Source: Paenibacillus cymbidii
GTDB taxonomy: Bacteria > Bacillota > Bacilli > Paenibacillales > NBRC-103111
Assembly (NCBI RefSeq): GCF_004764705.1
Contig: NZ_SHLX01000002.1
Coordinates: forward strand, 456,131-520,130
Length of the DNA stretch: 64,000 nucleotides
Direction: 5' to 3'
Position numbers and translations under genes: made by a program. Shown piece by piece: positions 44,246 through 53,941 of the stretch; the first letter of the stretch is position 1, and each line of letters opens with the position of its first letter. The notes under the pieces are model-generated. The model had not been told where the DNA came from. It saw nothing but the letters and a program-made list of their open reading frames with translations, and made no database searches.

Positions 44246-45088
44246 CTACTGATAGGAATAAAAGCCCATCTTCGACTTCCTGCCCAGCATGCCGCCCCTG
44301 ACCATCCGCTTCAACAACGGCGCCGGCCGGTATTTGCTATCGGCAAATTCCCGATAAAGCGTTTCCATGACATGCAAAACTACATCCAGGCCGATCAGAT
44401 CGGCCAAGGCCAAAGGCCCCATCGGATGATTGGCACCGAGCCTCATAGCCTCGTCGATATCTTCAGCCGACGCGACCCCCTCCATGTAGACGAAAATCGC
44501 TTCATTGAGCATCGGCACGAGCATCCGGTTGACGACGAATCCAGGGGCCTCCTTGACCTCGACGGGTTTTTTGCCGATCGAGAGAACGAATTGCTTGCTG
44601 GTCTCCACAATATCGCTTCGCGTATGAATGCCCTTCACGATTTCCACCAAATTCATGACGCCCGGCGGATTGAAGAAATGAATGCCGATGACCTGGTCGG
44701 GACATTGCACGGACGAGGCAATCTGGCTGATTCCAAGCGACGAGGTATTGCTGGCCAATACCGTTTGGACCGTCGACAGCGCCTCCATCTGCCGGAACAC
44801 CTGTTGCTTGACTTCCATATTTTCCGCAACCGCCTCGATCATGATGTCGAACGGTTCCTCGGGCCAATGCGACACCGCCCGAATGCCGCTTACCAGTTGC
44901 GCTTTCTCCATTTCCCCGAGCTTCCCTTGGTCAACCAGCTTGTCGAATTGCTCGCGAATGGCAGCCATGCTCTTGCTCGCCTGCTCCGCGGAGCTGTCCA
45001 TGATCGTGACGTCATGCCGATGCTGAGCGACGACCCGGGCAATCCCCGTCCCCATCGTTCCCGCGCCTGCAACCAACACTTTTGCCAT
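44246..45088 (-). CDS. mmgB: 3-hydroxyacyl-CoA (3-hydroxybutyryl-CoA) dehydrogenase
   Basis: A 280-residue enzyme with NAD site VLVAGAGTMGTGIARVVAQ, the catalytic His region IGIHFFNPPGVMNLVEIVKG and the C-terminal HPMGPLALADLIGLDV dimerisation domain. It oxidises 3-hydroxyacyl-CoA to 3-ketoacyl-CoA, just before the thiolase step. It corresponds to MmgB. Start at 45088 has GAAAGGAG upstream. Confidence 0.92.
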   Translation of the reverse strand: MAKVLVAGAGTMGTGIARVVAQHRHDVTIMDSSAEQASKSMAAIREQFDKLVDQGKLGEMEKAQLVSGIRAVSHWPEEPFDIMIEAVAENMEVKQQVFRQMEALSTVQTVLASNTSSLGISQIASSVQCPDQVIGIHFFNPPGVMNLVEIVKGIHTRSDIVETSKQFVLSIGKKPVEVKEAPGFVVNRMLVPMLNEAIFVYMEGVASAEDIDEAMRLGANHPMGPLALADLIGLDVVLHVMETLYREFADSKYRPAPLLKRMVRGGMLGRKSKMGFYSYQ

Positions 45089-45110
45089 ATTACTCCTTTC
45101 CTTACCCGCT

Positions 45111-45875
45111 TTATTGGGCCAGCCAACCGCCATCGACATGCAAAATATGACCCGTCACATAGGTCGAAGCGGTGGAAGCCAGGAATACAATTGGACCCGC
45201 AAGCTCGGATACGTCTCCCACTCTTCCCAGCAGCGTACGGCCGACAATCTCTTGATAGCGGACGGGATCCTCCAGCCACATCTCCGTCATCGGCGTCCTG
45301 ATATAGGCCGGAGCAATCGCGTTGACGTTGATATTGAAGCGCGCCAGCTCTGCCGCCCATACCTTCGTCAACTGGTTGATGCCGCCCTTGGAAGCGGCAT
45401 AGCTCGTTTGATGCGGCATGCCGATGCTGCCCAGGACCGAAGAAACATTGATGATGCGCCCCGATTTTTGCACCATCATGCGCTTGGCCACCGATTGTCC
45501 CACCAGAAAGACACCCTTCAGGTTCGTCGACAAGACGGCATCCCAATCGTTCTCCTCCACCTCCGGAAGAGGCTTGCGGATGTTCATCCCGGCATTGTTG
45601 ACCAGAATGTCGATCCGTCCGTAACGCTGCGCCACGGCGCCGACCATCCCGTCGACTTGCGCTTTATGGGCCACATCCGCCCGGAAGAAGTCGGCTTCTC
45701 CGCCTAGTTCGCCGATTTGCCGAACCGCCTCCCGTCCATCCGTTTCATTCCTTCCCGCAATCGCCACCTTCGCGCCGGCATGCGCCAACGCCAGGGCCAT
45801 TCCCAGACCGATCCCCTTGCTTCCCCCGGTTACAAGCGCGACGCTTCCCTGCAAATCGAACAGCGACGCGTTCAT
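45111..45875 (-). CDS. short-chain dehydrogenase/reductase (SDR)
   Basis: A 254-residue classical SDR: cofactor motif TGGSKGIGLG, NNAG, Ser in VSSVLGS, catalytic YAASK, and the C-terminal ILHVDGGW. It looks like FabG/gluconate dehydrogenase-type enzymes. Its start overlaps the stop of the abfD-like gene by 3 bp (inside GGATGA), so the two are translationally coupled. It may prepare the 4-hydroxy acid (from a keto acid) or act on a 3-hydroxy intermediate. Confidence 0.88.
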   Translation of the reverse strand: MNASLFDLQGSVALVTGGSKGIGLGMALALAHAGAKVAIAGRNETDGREAVRQIGELGGEADFFRADVAHKAQVDGMVGAVAQRYGRIDILVNNAGMNIRKPLPEVEENDWDAVLSTNLKGVFLVGQSVAKRMMVQKSGRIINVSSVLGSIGMPHQTSYAASKGGINQLTKVWAAELARFNINVNAIAPAYIRTPMTEMWLEDPVRYQEIVGRTLLGRVGDVSELAGPIVFLASTASTYVTGHILHVDGGWLAQ

Positions 45876-47338
45876 CCCGTATGCCCTCCCGAAGCCGAAG
45901 GTATTTCGGCTCCTTCCACGATGCTGCGGGCCAACTGCTTCTTCCCATTCCAATCGATCGAACGCTGCACCACTACCCGCTGCGCCTGCGGAGATCCCGC
46001 GCCATGCATGCATTCCACGATGGGCGTCGCCCCGGTCATATTCTCGATCAGACGCCCCAGCTTGATGCGTTCTACCGGATCGACCGACTCGCCTGTCTTG
46101 TAGAACTTCCGGATGTAGGCGGCAACTCTTGGATTATCCAGTTCTTGCTCGGAAGGGATCGTCGCGATGAAGCCGCCGGCGACATCCTGCGCCAGGCGGG
46201 TGACCTCCGGATAATAACGCGCCGTATTGTATTTGGATGTATTGGCAATGATCGGGTCGACGAAAGCGACGCCCGACTCCAGTATCGAGCAATGGTAAGA
46301 GCAGGCCAGCGCGCCGCTGTACATCGTTTCCACCAGATGGGCCATCTCGGCCAGCTTATCCCTAACGTGTCCGGCCTTCAGCACACCGTGCATCTCGGAA
46401 ACCGAGGTGCTGGCGCCGATCAGGACATCCAGATTGCCGGCCTTGCACGCCCCGTAGTTTTGCCGGTGGTACGAGGCGAACCGGTCGACCAGTACGCCGG
46501 AAAACTCCGTTTCCCCGCACATGAATACACGCTCCCACGGAACGAACACATCCTCGAATATGATCAGCGCTTCTCCGCCGACGACGCCATAAGCCGGATT
46601 GCCCTGATCCAGCTTCCCTTCCCACTTCCGGCTGTCGTTCACCTGTCTGCCGAAGACATACACGATTCCGGGCGCATCTGCCGGCACAGCGAACGAAACG
46701 GCGTATTCCCGCTCCTCAGACGACATCCCCGTTCCCGGCATGACCAATATTTGATGGGAGTTGACCGCTCCCGTCTGATGCATCTTGGCTCCGCGCACGA
46801 CAATTCCTTTCTCGTCCTTGCCGACCACTCTGACGTACAGATCGGGATCGTGCTGCTGGGACGGACGCTTGGAACGGTCTCCCTTGGGGTCTGTCATCGC
46901 ACCGACGGTCATATAGTCGCGATCCTGGGTGTCGATCAGAAAGGCTCGAAATCTGTCATGGTACCGGGTCGCCAGCTTGCGATCCATATCCCACGTGATC
47001 GTGTACAGCGTGATGAGCGCATCCATCCCGACGCAGCGCTGGAAGCAGGTGCCCGTTATTTGTCCGGCGACCCGCAGCATCTGCGCCTTCTTCACCAGAT
47101 CCTCCTGATTCTGAGGAATGTGGGTCCAGCGATTGATCGGCCTTCCCGTCAGGTGGGACCGGGCTTCCCCCAGGTGCACAAACTCCGGATCGGTACCCAG
47201 CCTGTAGGTCACGGATGCGGCATGGATATGCGGACGAATCGCGGGATGATCGACGATGTTCTCCACGCGATTGCCCATGAAATAAACTTCCTTCTTCAGT
47301 GATCGCAGGCTATCCATATATTGCTCCGGCGTCATCAT
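45872..47338 (-). CDS. abfD: 4-hydroxybutyryl-CoA dehydratase/vinylacetyl-CoA isomerase-like (AbfD)
   Basis: A 488-residue member of the HpaB/AbfD flavoprotein family. The four ligands of the [4Fe-4S] cluster in Clostridium aminobutyricum AbfD (C99, C103, H292, C299) are present one position earlier: C98 and C102 in GTCFQRCVGMDA, H291 and C298 in YHRQNYGACKAG. True 4-hydroxyphenylacetate hydroxylases lack this cluster. The enzyme removes the beta-H and gamma-OH of 4-hydroxybutyryl-CoA by a ketyl-radical route, giving crotonyl-CoA. Its start overlaps the prpB stop (ATGA). The actual chain length of the substrate is not known. Confidence 0.85.
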   Translation of the reverse strand: MMTPEQYMDSLRSLKKEVYFMGNRVENIVDHPAIRPHIHAASVTYRLGTDPEFVHLGEARSHLTGRPINRWTHIPQNQEDLVKKAQMLRVAGQITGTCFQRCVGMDALITLYTITWDMDRKLATRYHDRFRAFLIDTQDRDYMTVGAMTDPKGDRSKRPSQQHDPDLYVRVVGKDEKGIVVRGAKMHQTGAVNSHQILVMPGTGMSSEEREYAVSFAVPADAPGIVYVFGRQVNDSRKWEGKLDQGNPAYGVVGGEALIIFEDVFVPWERVFMCGETEFSGVLVDRFASYHRQNYGACKAGNLDVLIGASTSVSEMHGVLKAGHVRDKLAEMAHLVETMYSGALACSYHCSILESGVAFVDPIIANTSKYNTARYYPEVTRLAQDVAGGFIATIPSEQELDNPRVAAYIRKFYKTGESVDPVERIKLGRLIENMTGATPIVECMHGAGSPQAQRVVVQRSIDWNGKKQLARSIVEGAEIPSASGGHTG

Positions 47339-48258
47339 GGGAACTTCCTCCCTTCCTGCTCCGGCAACACCGTTCTGGCAATCGTGGCATCCAGCGCTTC
47401 ATAGTCGTCATACCGAATCGTATCGTACAGCTGTTCCCGCGTCTGCATCTCCTCAAGGCAAGCGAGCTGGGTCCCCTTCTCGAAGATCTCCCGGAATACA
47501 TGCTCGACTGCGCGGGCGGCAACGCGCAACGAACTGACCGGGTAGATCACCATGCGGTACCCCCAGGCTTCGAATTGCTTGGCGGTAAAATAGGGGGTTC
47601 TGCCGAATTCCGTCATATTGGCCAGCAGCGGCGACTCGATCTGTCTGCCGAAGCGGACGAACTCCTCCTCGGTGACGAGCGCCTCCGGAAATATGCCGTC
47701 CGCTCCGGCCTCCGCATATATGGCCGCTCTCTCCATGGCGGCCTCGATTCCTTCGACCCCTCTGGCATCGGTGCGGGCAATAACAATCAACGAGGGCGCG
47801 GCCATCTTGATCGCCCGGATCTTCTGCGCCATTTCTGCGGCAGGAATCAACTTCTTGCCGTTCAGATGCCCGCACTTTTTGGGAAGCTCCTGATCCTCGA
47901 TTTGCACCGCAGCGACTTTCGCCTCGACCATTTCCCTCGCCGTGCGGGCAACGTTCAGCACGCCTCCGTAGCCGGTATCGATATCCACGAGCAGCGGGAG
48001 CTGTGTCGCGCGAATCAAGTCGCGGGCGCGGCGAACCATTTCCTCCGAATACACGATGCCAAGATCGGGAAGTCCGCGGCTGGCCGTGTAGGCAGCTCCG
48101 GATAAATACAGCGCTTCAAACCCCGTGCGTTTGGCGATGCGAGCGGACAACCCGTCGTGCGCGCCGGGAATTTTCACTATTTCCGGCGCGTGGATACGCT
48201 TCAGAAATTGTTGGGACAGCTCCAACTGGGACTTTTCTTCCTCTGCAAGCCATGCCAT
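47335..48258 (-). CDS. prpB: 2-methylisocitrate lyase (PrpB/MmgF-like)
   Basis: A 307-residue isocitrate-lyase superfamily enzyme with the active-site loop KKCGH (127-131), the metal-binding DIDTGYGG, QIEDQ, and ARTDAR. It cleaves 2-methylisocitrate to pyruvate and succinate. AAGGAGGTGTAGCGC precedes the start. Together with the synthase and dehydratase upstream it completes the methylcitrate cycle for propionyl-CoA. Confidence 0.88.
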   Translation of the reverse strand: MAWLAEEEKSQLELSQQFLKRIHAPEIVKIPGAHDGLSARIAKRTGFEALYLSGAAYTASRGLPDLGIVYSEEMVRRARDLIRATQLPLLVDIDTGYGGVLNVARTAREMVEAKVAAVQIEDQELPKKCGHLNGKKLIPAAEMAQKIRAIKMAAPSLIVIARTDARGVEGIEAAMERAAIYAEAGADGIFPEALVTEEEFVRFGRQIESPLLANMTEFGRTPYFTAKQFEAWGYRMVIYPVSSLRVAARAVEHVFREIFEKGTQLACLEEMQTREQLYDTIRYDDYEALDATIARTVLPEQEGRKFP

Positions 48259-48290
48259 GCGCTACACCTCCTTCATTGGTATGAACGCCT

Positions 48291-49736
48291 TCAGATCGCC
48301 AGCAGCTTCATAAAATCGGGAACCGGCGTGTTCTCCAATCGCTCCTGATCCAGACACAATTCCATGATGCGCGCAGCTTGCTTGTACGGATAGCGGGTTC
48401 TGAGGCCGGCTTCGAATTTCTCCAGCAGCAGCGGAATCCCTTCCTGACGCCGCCGGGGATGGCCAAGCGGATACTCGACAACCACCTTCTCCGTCAGGCT
48501 CCCGTCCATGAAGCGTATTTGCACCGCATTCGCAATCGACCTTTTGTCCGGATCCAGATAGTCCTGGCTGAATTGCCGTTCCTCCGTTACCGTCATTCTC
48601 TCCCGCAAGTGATCGATCCGCCGATCCTGCGCAGCCGCGTCTTCGTAATGCTCCGCCGTCAGCCGGCCGTGAAGCAATCCGATCGCCACCATATATTGCA
48701 AGCAATGATCCCTGTCGGCAGGATTATGCAGCGGACCTTGCTTGCTGATAATCCGAATCGCCGCTTCATGCGTGCTCAGCGTGATTTCCGCAATCTCATC
48801 CAGTCGGTTCTTCACCTGCTCGTGCAATTGAAAGGCGCACTCCACGGCAGTCTGGGCATGGAATTCCGCCGGGAACGAAATCTTGAACAAGACGTTCTCC
48901 ATCACATAGGAGCCCAGCTCACGGCCAAGCTTCAGCTCTTGCCCCTTGAACAACACATCCTGAAACCCCCAGGTCGGAGCCGACAAAGCCGAGGCATATC
49001 CCATCTCCCCCTTGACCGCCATCAGGGAAAGACGGACCGCGCGGCTCGTCGCATCGCCGGCGGCCCATGATTTGCGCGAACCGGTGTTGGGCGCATGGCG
49101 ATAGGTTCTCAGGCTGGCGTTATCGATCCAGGCATTGGACAGCGCATGGATCACTTCCTGCTTGCTTCCCCCGAGCAGGGCGGTTGCCACCGCAGTGGAC
49201 GCCACCTTGACCAGCAGGACATGATCGAGACCGACACGGTTAAAGCTGTTCTCGAGCGCCAGCACCCCTTGAATTTCATGCGCCTTGATCGATGCGGCAA
49301 GCACCTCCCTCATGGCAAGCGGAGCGCGCCCTTCGGCGATGCTGCTTCTTCCGACATAGTCGGCGATGGCCAATATGGCCCCCAGATTGTCCGACGGGTG
49401 CCCCCATTCCTTGGCCAGCCAGGTATCGTTGAAATCAAGCCAACGGATGAGACAGCCGATGTTGAAGGCGCCCTGGACCGGGTCCAGTTCATAAGCGGTT
49501 CCTGGCACCCGAACGCCGTTCGGCACAATCGTGCCGGGAACAATCGGGCCGAGATGCTTCGTGCATTCCGGATATTGCAAGGCCAGCAGACCGGAAGCTA
49601 GCGAATCCATCAGCACCAGACGCGCAGTCTCGTAGGCGCGTTTGCTGCGGATTTCGTACGCCGCGACGTAAGCCGCGAGTTCTTCAAGCAATCCGTCGGT
49701 TTCTTGCCGCATATTATCGTCATAGTTGCCGGACAT
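48291..49736 (-). CDS. prpD: 2-methylcitrate dehydratase (MmgE/PrpD family)
   Basis: A 481-residue MmgE/PrpD protein with the conserved [33 protein letters not shown] and [15 protein letters not shown] blocks. It dehydrates 2-methylcitrate to cis-aconitate derivatives without an iron-sulfur cluster. Start placed at 49736 because TGGAGG precedes it by 11 bases; the frame is open further upstream but lacks a ribosome site and overlaps the synthase. Confidence 0.88.
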   Translation of the reverse strand: MSGNYDDNMRQETDGLLEELAAYVAAYEIRSKRAYETARLVLMDSLASGLLALQYPECTKHLGPIVPGTIVPNGVRVPGTAYELDPVQGAFNIGCLIRWLDFNDTWLAKEWGHPSDNLGAILAIADYVGRSSIAEGRAPLAMREVLAASIKAHEIQGVLALENSFNRVGLDHVLLVKVASTAVATALLGGSKQEVIHALSNAWIDNASLRTYRHAPNTGSRKSWAAGDATSRAVRLSLMAVKGEMGYASALSAPTWGFQDVLFKGQELKLGRELGSYVMENVLFKISFPAEFHAQTAVECAFQLHEQVKNRLDEIAEITLSTHEAAIRIISKQGPLHNPADRDHCLQYMVAIGLLHGRLTAEHYEDAAAQDRRIDHLRERMTVTEERQFSQDYLDPDKRSIANAVQIRFMDGSLTEKVVVEYPLGHPRRRQEGIPLLLEKFEAGLRTRYPYKQAARIMELCLDQERLENTPVPDFMKLLAI

Positions 49737-49767
49737 CTTCGATATCGCCTCCAGAATGGATTGCCGT

Positions 49768-50877
49768 CTACAGGTGAAGGCCGCGCGGCCCCAAATAATG
49801 CACGCGCGGACGAAACAAACGATTGTTCGCATGCTGCTCCATCACGTGGGAACAGATGCCGATCGTGCGGGCAGCAAGAAAGATGGGCGTATACAGTTCA
49901 ATGGGAATTCCCAACAAGTAATAGACAGGAGCGGCATAATAATCCAGGTTCGGATAAAGCCCCTTTTCCCGCTTCATCACCTCTTCGCCGATGACGCACA
50001 TCTCGTACAGCTGGCGATTGCCCTTCTCTTCGATGAGCGCCAGCAGCGCCTCCTTCATCAGCAAGGCCCGGGGATCCGCCTTCTTCATGTACACCCGGTG
50101 CCCGAAGCCCATAATCCGCTCTTTATTCTTCAGCTTGCTCATGATCAATCGCTCCATGTTGTCCGGCGTCCCCGCCTCCAGAAGCATTTCCATAACAGCC
50201 TCGTTCGCGCCGCCGTGAAGCTTCCCTTTCAACGAAGCGACAGCGCCTGTCAGCGCGCCGTACATATCCGCCGTCGTTGAAGCGATCACCCTGGCCGTGA
50301 AAGTGGAATTCGGCATCTCATGCTCGGCGTATACCATCAGGGTCTGATCGAATGCGGCTTCTTCGGAGGGAGACGGCGCCTCGCCCGTAATCATATACAG
50401 GAAGTTGGCGCTGTAGCCAAGATCCTTGCGCGCGGGAACCATGGGTTTCTTGTTCATGGCGCGATAACCGCCCGCCACGATGGATGGCACTTTGCCGAGC
50501 AAGCGAATCGTCTTTCGGCGGTTGGCGTCCGGAGACAAATTGTCCAGCTCGGGATCGAAGCCGGCCAGGACAGAAATTCCCGTGCGCAGCGCATCCATGC
50601 TGTCCGTTGCGGGAGGAACGAGCTTGAATACGGACAATACCTCCTCCGGCAGCCCGTATGCATCCCTCAACTCCTGTTCAAGCTCCGCCCGTTCCTCCGG
50701 AAGCGGAAGATTTTCATTCAGGAGAAGATAGACCAGGTCGACGTATTTCATTTTCCTGGACAGCTCGATCAAGTCATATCCTCGAATCACAATCTCTTCA
50801 TGCTCCACATCCAGATAAGAGAGGCGGGTTTCGCAAGCGATCACCCCGTCCAATCCGGGAAAAAAGTGTTGCGTCAT
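49768..50877 (-). CDS. prpC: 2-methylcitrate/citrate synthase (PrpC/MmgD-like)
   Basis: A 369-residue type II-like small citrate synthase. The catalytic residues are visible: His in [10 protein letters not shown], His in MGFGHRVYM and Asp in [12 protein letters not shown]. The N-terminal [16 protein letters not shown] is typical of Gram-positive MmgD/CitA enzymes. Context with prpD and prpB indicates 2-methylcitrate synthase. The stop of the upstream dehydrogenase is 7 bp before its start. Confidence 0.9.
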   Translation of the reverse strand: MTQHFFPGLDGVIACETRLSYLDVEHEEIVIRGYDLIELSRKMKYVDLVYLLLNENLPLPEERAELEQELRDAYGLPEEVLSVFKLVPPATDSMDALRTGISVLAGFDPELDNLSPDANRRKTIRLLGKVPSIVAGGYRAMNKKPMVPARKDLGYSANFLYMITGEAPSPSEEAAFDQTLMVYAEHEMPNSTFTARVIASTTADMYGALTGAVASLKGKLHGGANEAVMEMLLEAGTPDNMERLIMSKLKNKERIMGFGHRVYMKKADPRALLMKEALLALIEEKGNRQLYEMCVIGEEVMKREKGLYPNLDYYAAPVYYLLGIPIELYTPIFLAARTIGICSHVMEQHANNRLFRPRVHYLGPRGLHL

Positions 50878-50884
50878 GCTCCGG

Positions 50885-51892
50885 TCACTCCTCCCGTTTC
50901 GTCCAGTGAAATGCAATGCCGAGCGGAGCGTGCTCCTCCTCGATCAACCGTTTGTATACCATAGGGGCGTTCTCCGGAGCCGTCACTTCGGAAATCATCG
51001 GCGCAAGCTTCAATTTGCCGGCGGACAGCAGCCTGTGCAAGGTCCGAAATTCGTCTTGGCGCGTCCAGTAACCCGGATGCGAATCGCGATCGGGGCGGAC
51101 GAATTGGTGAGCGCCGATCAGTGAAATGCCCGGCAGATGAACGTCCTTGTAGAAGTCCACGAAGGCGTCGTTAATTCGGGTGCAGCCGAGGAGAATGACC
51201 CTCCCCTGACGAGCGGTGCAGGCAAGCGCCTGTTTCAACGCTACAGCGACTCCGGTGACTTCGATTACGGCGTTCGCCTTGCGGCCTTGCGTCAATTCCT
51301 CCACGGCCTCCCGAAAATACTCATCCATCGGGCTAAGCGCGTGGTCTGCGCCAAGCTGCACCGACAATTGACGTCTCGCTTCATTCAAGTCAGCGGCGAT
51401 GACAGGCAATCCGCCGCTCAGCTGCGCGAATTGCACGGCTAACAAACCAAGCAGCCCTTGCCCCATCACCAGAACGGATTCCCCCAATTCCAATCTGGCT
51501 TTGCGGACCCCCTGCATGGCGATGCTGGCAATTTCAAAGAAAGCGGCCTCCAGCGAAGACACTGCGGGATCCTCAATCTTGACCAAACCTTCCGCGGGCT
51601 TGACGGCATGGCTGGCATGCCCGGTATAGTAGCATATCACCCTGTCGCCCGCCTTGAGTCCTTCGACATCGGAGCCGGCTTCAAGAATGCGGCCCGAGGC
51701 GCTGTAGCCCGGGTATTGCGGGAATTTCCCGGAAGTATTGGGCATGCCCTTAAGCCACGCCTTCTCCGTACCGGCGCTGATTGCGCTGTATTCCGTCTCG
51801 ATCAGGACATCTCCCGGCTTCAGCGCAGGGAGCGTGAAGTCGGCCAATTCGATCCGGCCTGCCGCAGGCCATACAACGCGATAGCCTTTCAT
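50885..51892 (-). CDS. medium-chain dehydrogenase (zinc-type alcohol dehydrogenase-like)
   Basis: A 335-residue MDR protein with the nucleotide-binding VLVMGQGLLGLLAVQFAQ. The cysteine that binds catalytic zinc is replaced (YSAISAGTEK), as in the bidomain and BchC-like branch, so it may work without catalytic zinc. It overlaps the epimerase gene end by 4 bp (ATGA). Probably oxidises or reduces a sugar-like intermediate; substrate unknown. Confidence 0.82.
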   Translation of the reverse strand: MKGYRVVWPAAGRIELADFTLPALKPGDVLIETEYSAISAGTEKAWLKGMPNTSGKFPQYPGYSASGRILEAGSDVEGLKAGDRVICYYTGHASHAVKPAEGLVKIEDPAVSSLEAAFFEIASIAMQGVRKARLELGESVLVMGQGLLGLLAVQFAQLSGGLPVIAADLNEARRQLSVQLGADHALSPMDEYFREAVEELTQGRKANAVIEVTGVAVALKQALACTARQGRVILLGCTRINDAFVDFYKDVHLPGISLIGAHQFVRPDRDSHPGYWTRQDEFRTLHRLLSAGKLKLAPMISEVTAPENAPMVYKRLIEEEHAPLGIAFHWTKREE

Positions 51893-52908
51893 TGAAGCAC
51901 CCCTTCGACATACTTATTCATTCTTTCGTTTACACGGCTGTCTTCCCACACGGCATTGTCCGGCAGAGCGGACACCTCTTGCCTGAGACCGCCTTGAATC
52001 GTGGCAAAGTCATCTTGCTTCAATCCGGTTGCCTGCAGCACCTTGGAATTATCAACCACTCTGTTGAAGCATCTGTCGTACAACAGCTGATACCTTGCCG
52101 CTTTTGCCACAGCCGGGTCGAAAAATGACAAATACGTTTCCGTATCGACCGTGATGTAATCAAGACCGATGATTGCTTTATAATAGCCGGCGATTTCTCC
52201 CCAAGTCCGGTGTTCGGAAGTGGCAAGCGTAAAGATGTCCCTGTACGCTGCAGGGTTCAGAACGAGGCGGGACATCAGCCGGGCGACGTCGCCCGCCCAG
52301 CTCATGGTTGCCTGAACCGGCATTGCTTCCTGCGGCAGCACGATCGGCAAGTTATTTCTGGCTCTATGGACAACCGTATTCGCTTCCAGCGTGACAAGCT
52401 GGTAGCGGAGTTTCGAATACGTGATCGCCGGACGAACGATCGTCCAATTGGCAAACCTGGAGTATTGGAGCATATTTTCTTGCCGCGCCTTGTTCAGGGC
52501 GTAATCCTCCGTCGCAAGAAACTCCATATCGTCAGATACGTCAACAAGCCGATACGAAGTCTCCTTGATCGGAGAATCGCTGTTTGCGTAGACGCGATAA
52601 GAGGACAAATAAATATAATGACTCGTATTGTCCAGCAACAGCTCATATCGGTTTAGAAACTCTTTGCGGGAGTAATACATGAAGTCGACAATGGCATCGT
52701 ACTTATTGGCCAGTAATTTGCGTAAAAAAGAATCATCCTTGGCGTTGGCCTGGATATAAGCAATATTCGAATTGCCGCTGATCACCTGATCCAGCGACAC
52801 GACGTCTACCCGATAACCCAGTGCCGCGAGCTCCGGAACCAGGTACACGCCCATCGCGCCGGTTCCTCCCATTACCAATACTTTTTTAACCTGCCCGGTA
52901 GGCGTCAT
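51889..52908 (-). CDS. NAD-dependent epimerase/dehydratase family protein
   Basis: A 339-residue extended SDR with VLVMGGTGAMGVYLVPEL (cofactor loop), IYLSSYRVYAN and the catalytic YALNK (Y-x3-K). It resembles atypical members used in sugar nucleotide or sugar acid conversion. The start at 52908 has GGGAGG about nine bases upstream. It follows a Gfo/Idh enzyme and is coupled to the MDR gene. Confidence 0.82.
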   Translation of the reverse strand: MTPTGQVKKVLVMGGTGAMGVYLVPELAALGYRVDVVSLDQVISGNSNIAYIQANAKDDSFLRKLLANKYDAIVDFMYYSRKEFLNRYELLLDNTSHYIYLSSYRVYANSDSPIKETSYRLVDVSDDMEFLATEDYALNKARQENMLQYSRFANWTIVRPAITYSKLRYQLVTLEANTVVHRARNNLPIVLPQEAMPVQATMSWAGDVARLMSRLVLNPAAYRDIFTLATSEHRTWGEIAGYYKAIIGLDYITVDTETYLSFFDPAVAKAARYQLLYDRCFNRVVDNSKVLQATGLKQDDFATIQGGLRQEVSALPDNAVWEDSRVNERMNKYVEGVLQ

Positions 52909-52925
52909 GCTCCGCATCCTCCCGT

Positions 52926-53927
52926 CTATAGCGCAACATCGAATCCGCAAGACTTGAGACAGGCCCGGTGGACCAACAATTCATATTCATACGTGAATGG
53001 ATTTTCTTTATTCCCTCGCACCATTTCCGCGAAATCAAGCATCATCGTATCGTATCTGCCCGCCAGTTCCGGAACGACAACCTCGCGGCTGTTGTCTCTG
53101 TAATGGTTCCCATCAATATCCTCGATATAAGTCTCCCGGATTCGCGTCGGATTTTCCAACGGCTTGATCTCGATGGTTCCCTTGCTTCCGATTACCACCA
53201 GTTGACGTCTCGCATATCCGTTGCGCTCGATCGATGTGGCCTCTGCGGTGGAAATGCCGTTTTTATACCGAAATACCGCGAACCCCCGATCAACGGCATC
53301 CACTCCGTCCGCATGCGTTTTGTCGCAAAAGGAGATAATCTCCTCCGGTTTCCCCATGATGTTGATTAGGCAATCGACCATGTGGCAGCCGAGGTAATGC
53401 ATAATGCCGCCTTTGAAATGGGCGAGCCATTCTCTCTTTTCCCTGGAATGATACGTATTCATAACCGCGTTGACTTCGTGGATTTCCCCGAGCTTCCCGC
53501 TTCTGACCGCCTCCATCGCGTACATAATCGCCGGATTGTACCGGTACATGTACCCGAGCTGCACAACAAGATTTCGCTGCCGGGCAACAGCCATCAGCGT
53601 CTCATATTGTTCCACGCTTTCACCGGATGGCTTGTCGAGATGGAGATGCTTGCCTGCCTGGACGCACGCAAGTCCGTAAGGGACGAGCTTCCAGTCATCC
53701 GTTTCGACGAGCACGGCATCGATCGAATCGTCCCCCAGGATGTCTTCCACCGTCAACCATTTCAAACTCCCGTAGACGGCGTTGCCGCCGAATTTGAGCT
53801 TGTTGGCTTCATCCGGCTCGGCGACCCCGACGACTTCAAACACATCCGCCAGCCGCCTTACGCTCTCCATGAATCCGCTGGCGTGATCGTGCGCAACGCC
53901 GATCTGCGCGACTCTGACCTTGGCCAT
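52926..53927 (-). CDS. Gfo/Idh/MocA family oxidoreductase
   Basis: A 333-residue protein with an N-terminal Rossmann domain (VRVAQIGVAHDHASGF, a divergent glycine loop) and the family catalytic signature HLHLDKPSGES with the conserved Lys, then a C-terminal alpha/beta domain (GGIMHYLGCHMVDCLINIMG). Acts on sugars or cyclitols in most cases. Start at 53927 because AAAGG lies nine bases before it; the frame stays open far upstream without a ribosome site. Confidence 0.87.
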   Translation of the reverse strand: MAKVRVAQIGVAHDHASGFMESVRRLADVFEVVGVAEPDEANKLKFGGNAVYGSLKWLTVEDILGDDSIDAVLVETDDWKLVPYGLACVQAGKHLHLDKPSGESVEQYETLMAVARQRNLVVQLGYMYRYNPAIMYAMEAVRSGKLGEIHEVNAVMNTYHSREKREWLAHFKGGIMHYLGCHMVDCLINIMGKPEEIISFCDKTHADGVDAVDRGFAVFRYKNGISTAEATSIERNGYARRQLVVIGSKGTIEIKPLENPTRIRETYIEDIDGNHYRDNSREVVVPELAGRYDTMMLDFAEMVRGNKENPFTYEYELLVHRACLKSCGFDVAL

Positions 53928-53941
53928 CCTCTTCATCCTTT

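Noticed and set aside
42600..44252. Long open frame (about 550 codons) on the plus strand opposite the acyl-CoA synthetase gene
   Set aside because: It is the mirror of a clear enzyme gene in GC-rich sequence, lacks family motifs, and has an unlikely His/Arg-rich composition.
45881..47302. Long plus-strand frame (about 470 codons) opposite the abfD-like gene
   Set aside because: Same reason: antisense shadow of a gene whose catalytic residues are all conserved.
45872..47338. 4-hydroxyphenylacetate 3-monooxygenase (HpaB)
   Set aside because: The four AbfD cluster ligands are conserved, and the neighbours form a CoA pathway rather than an aromatic one.
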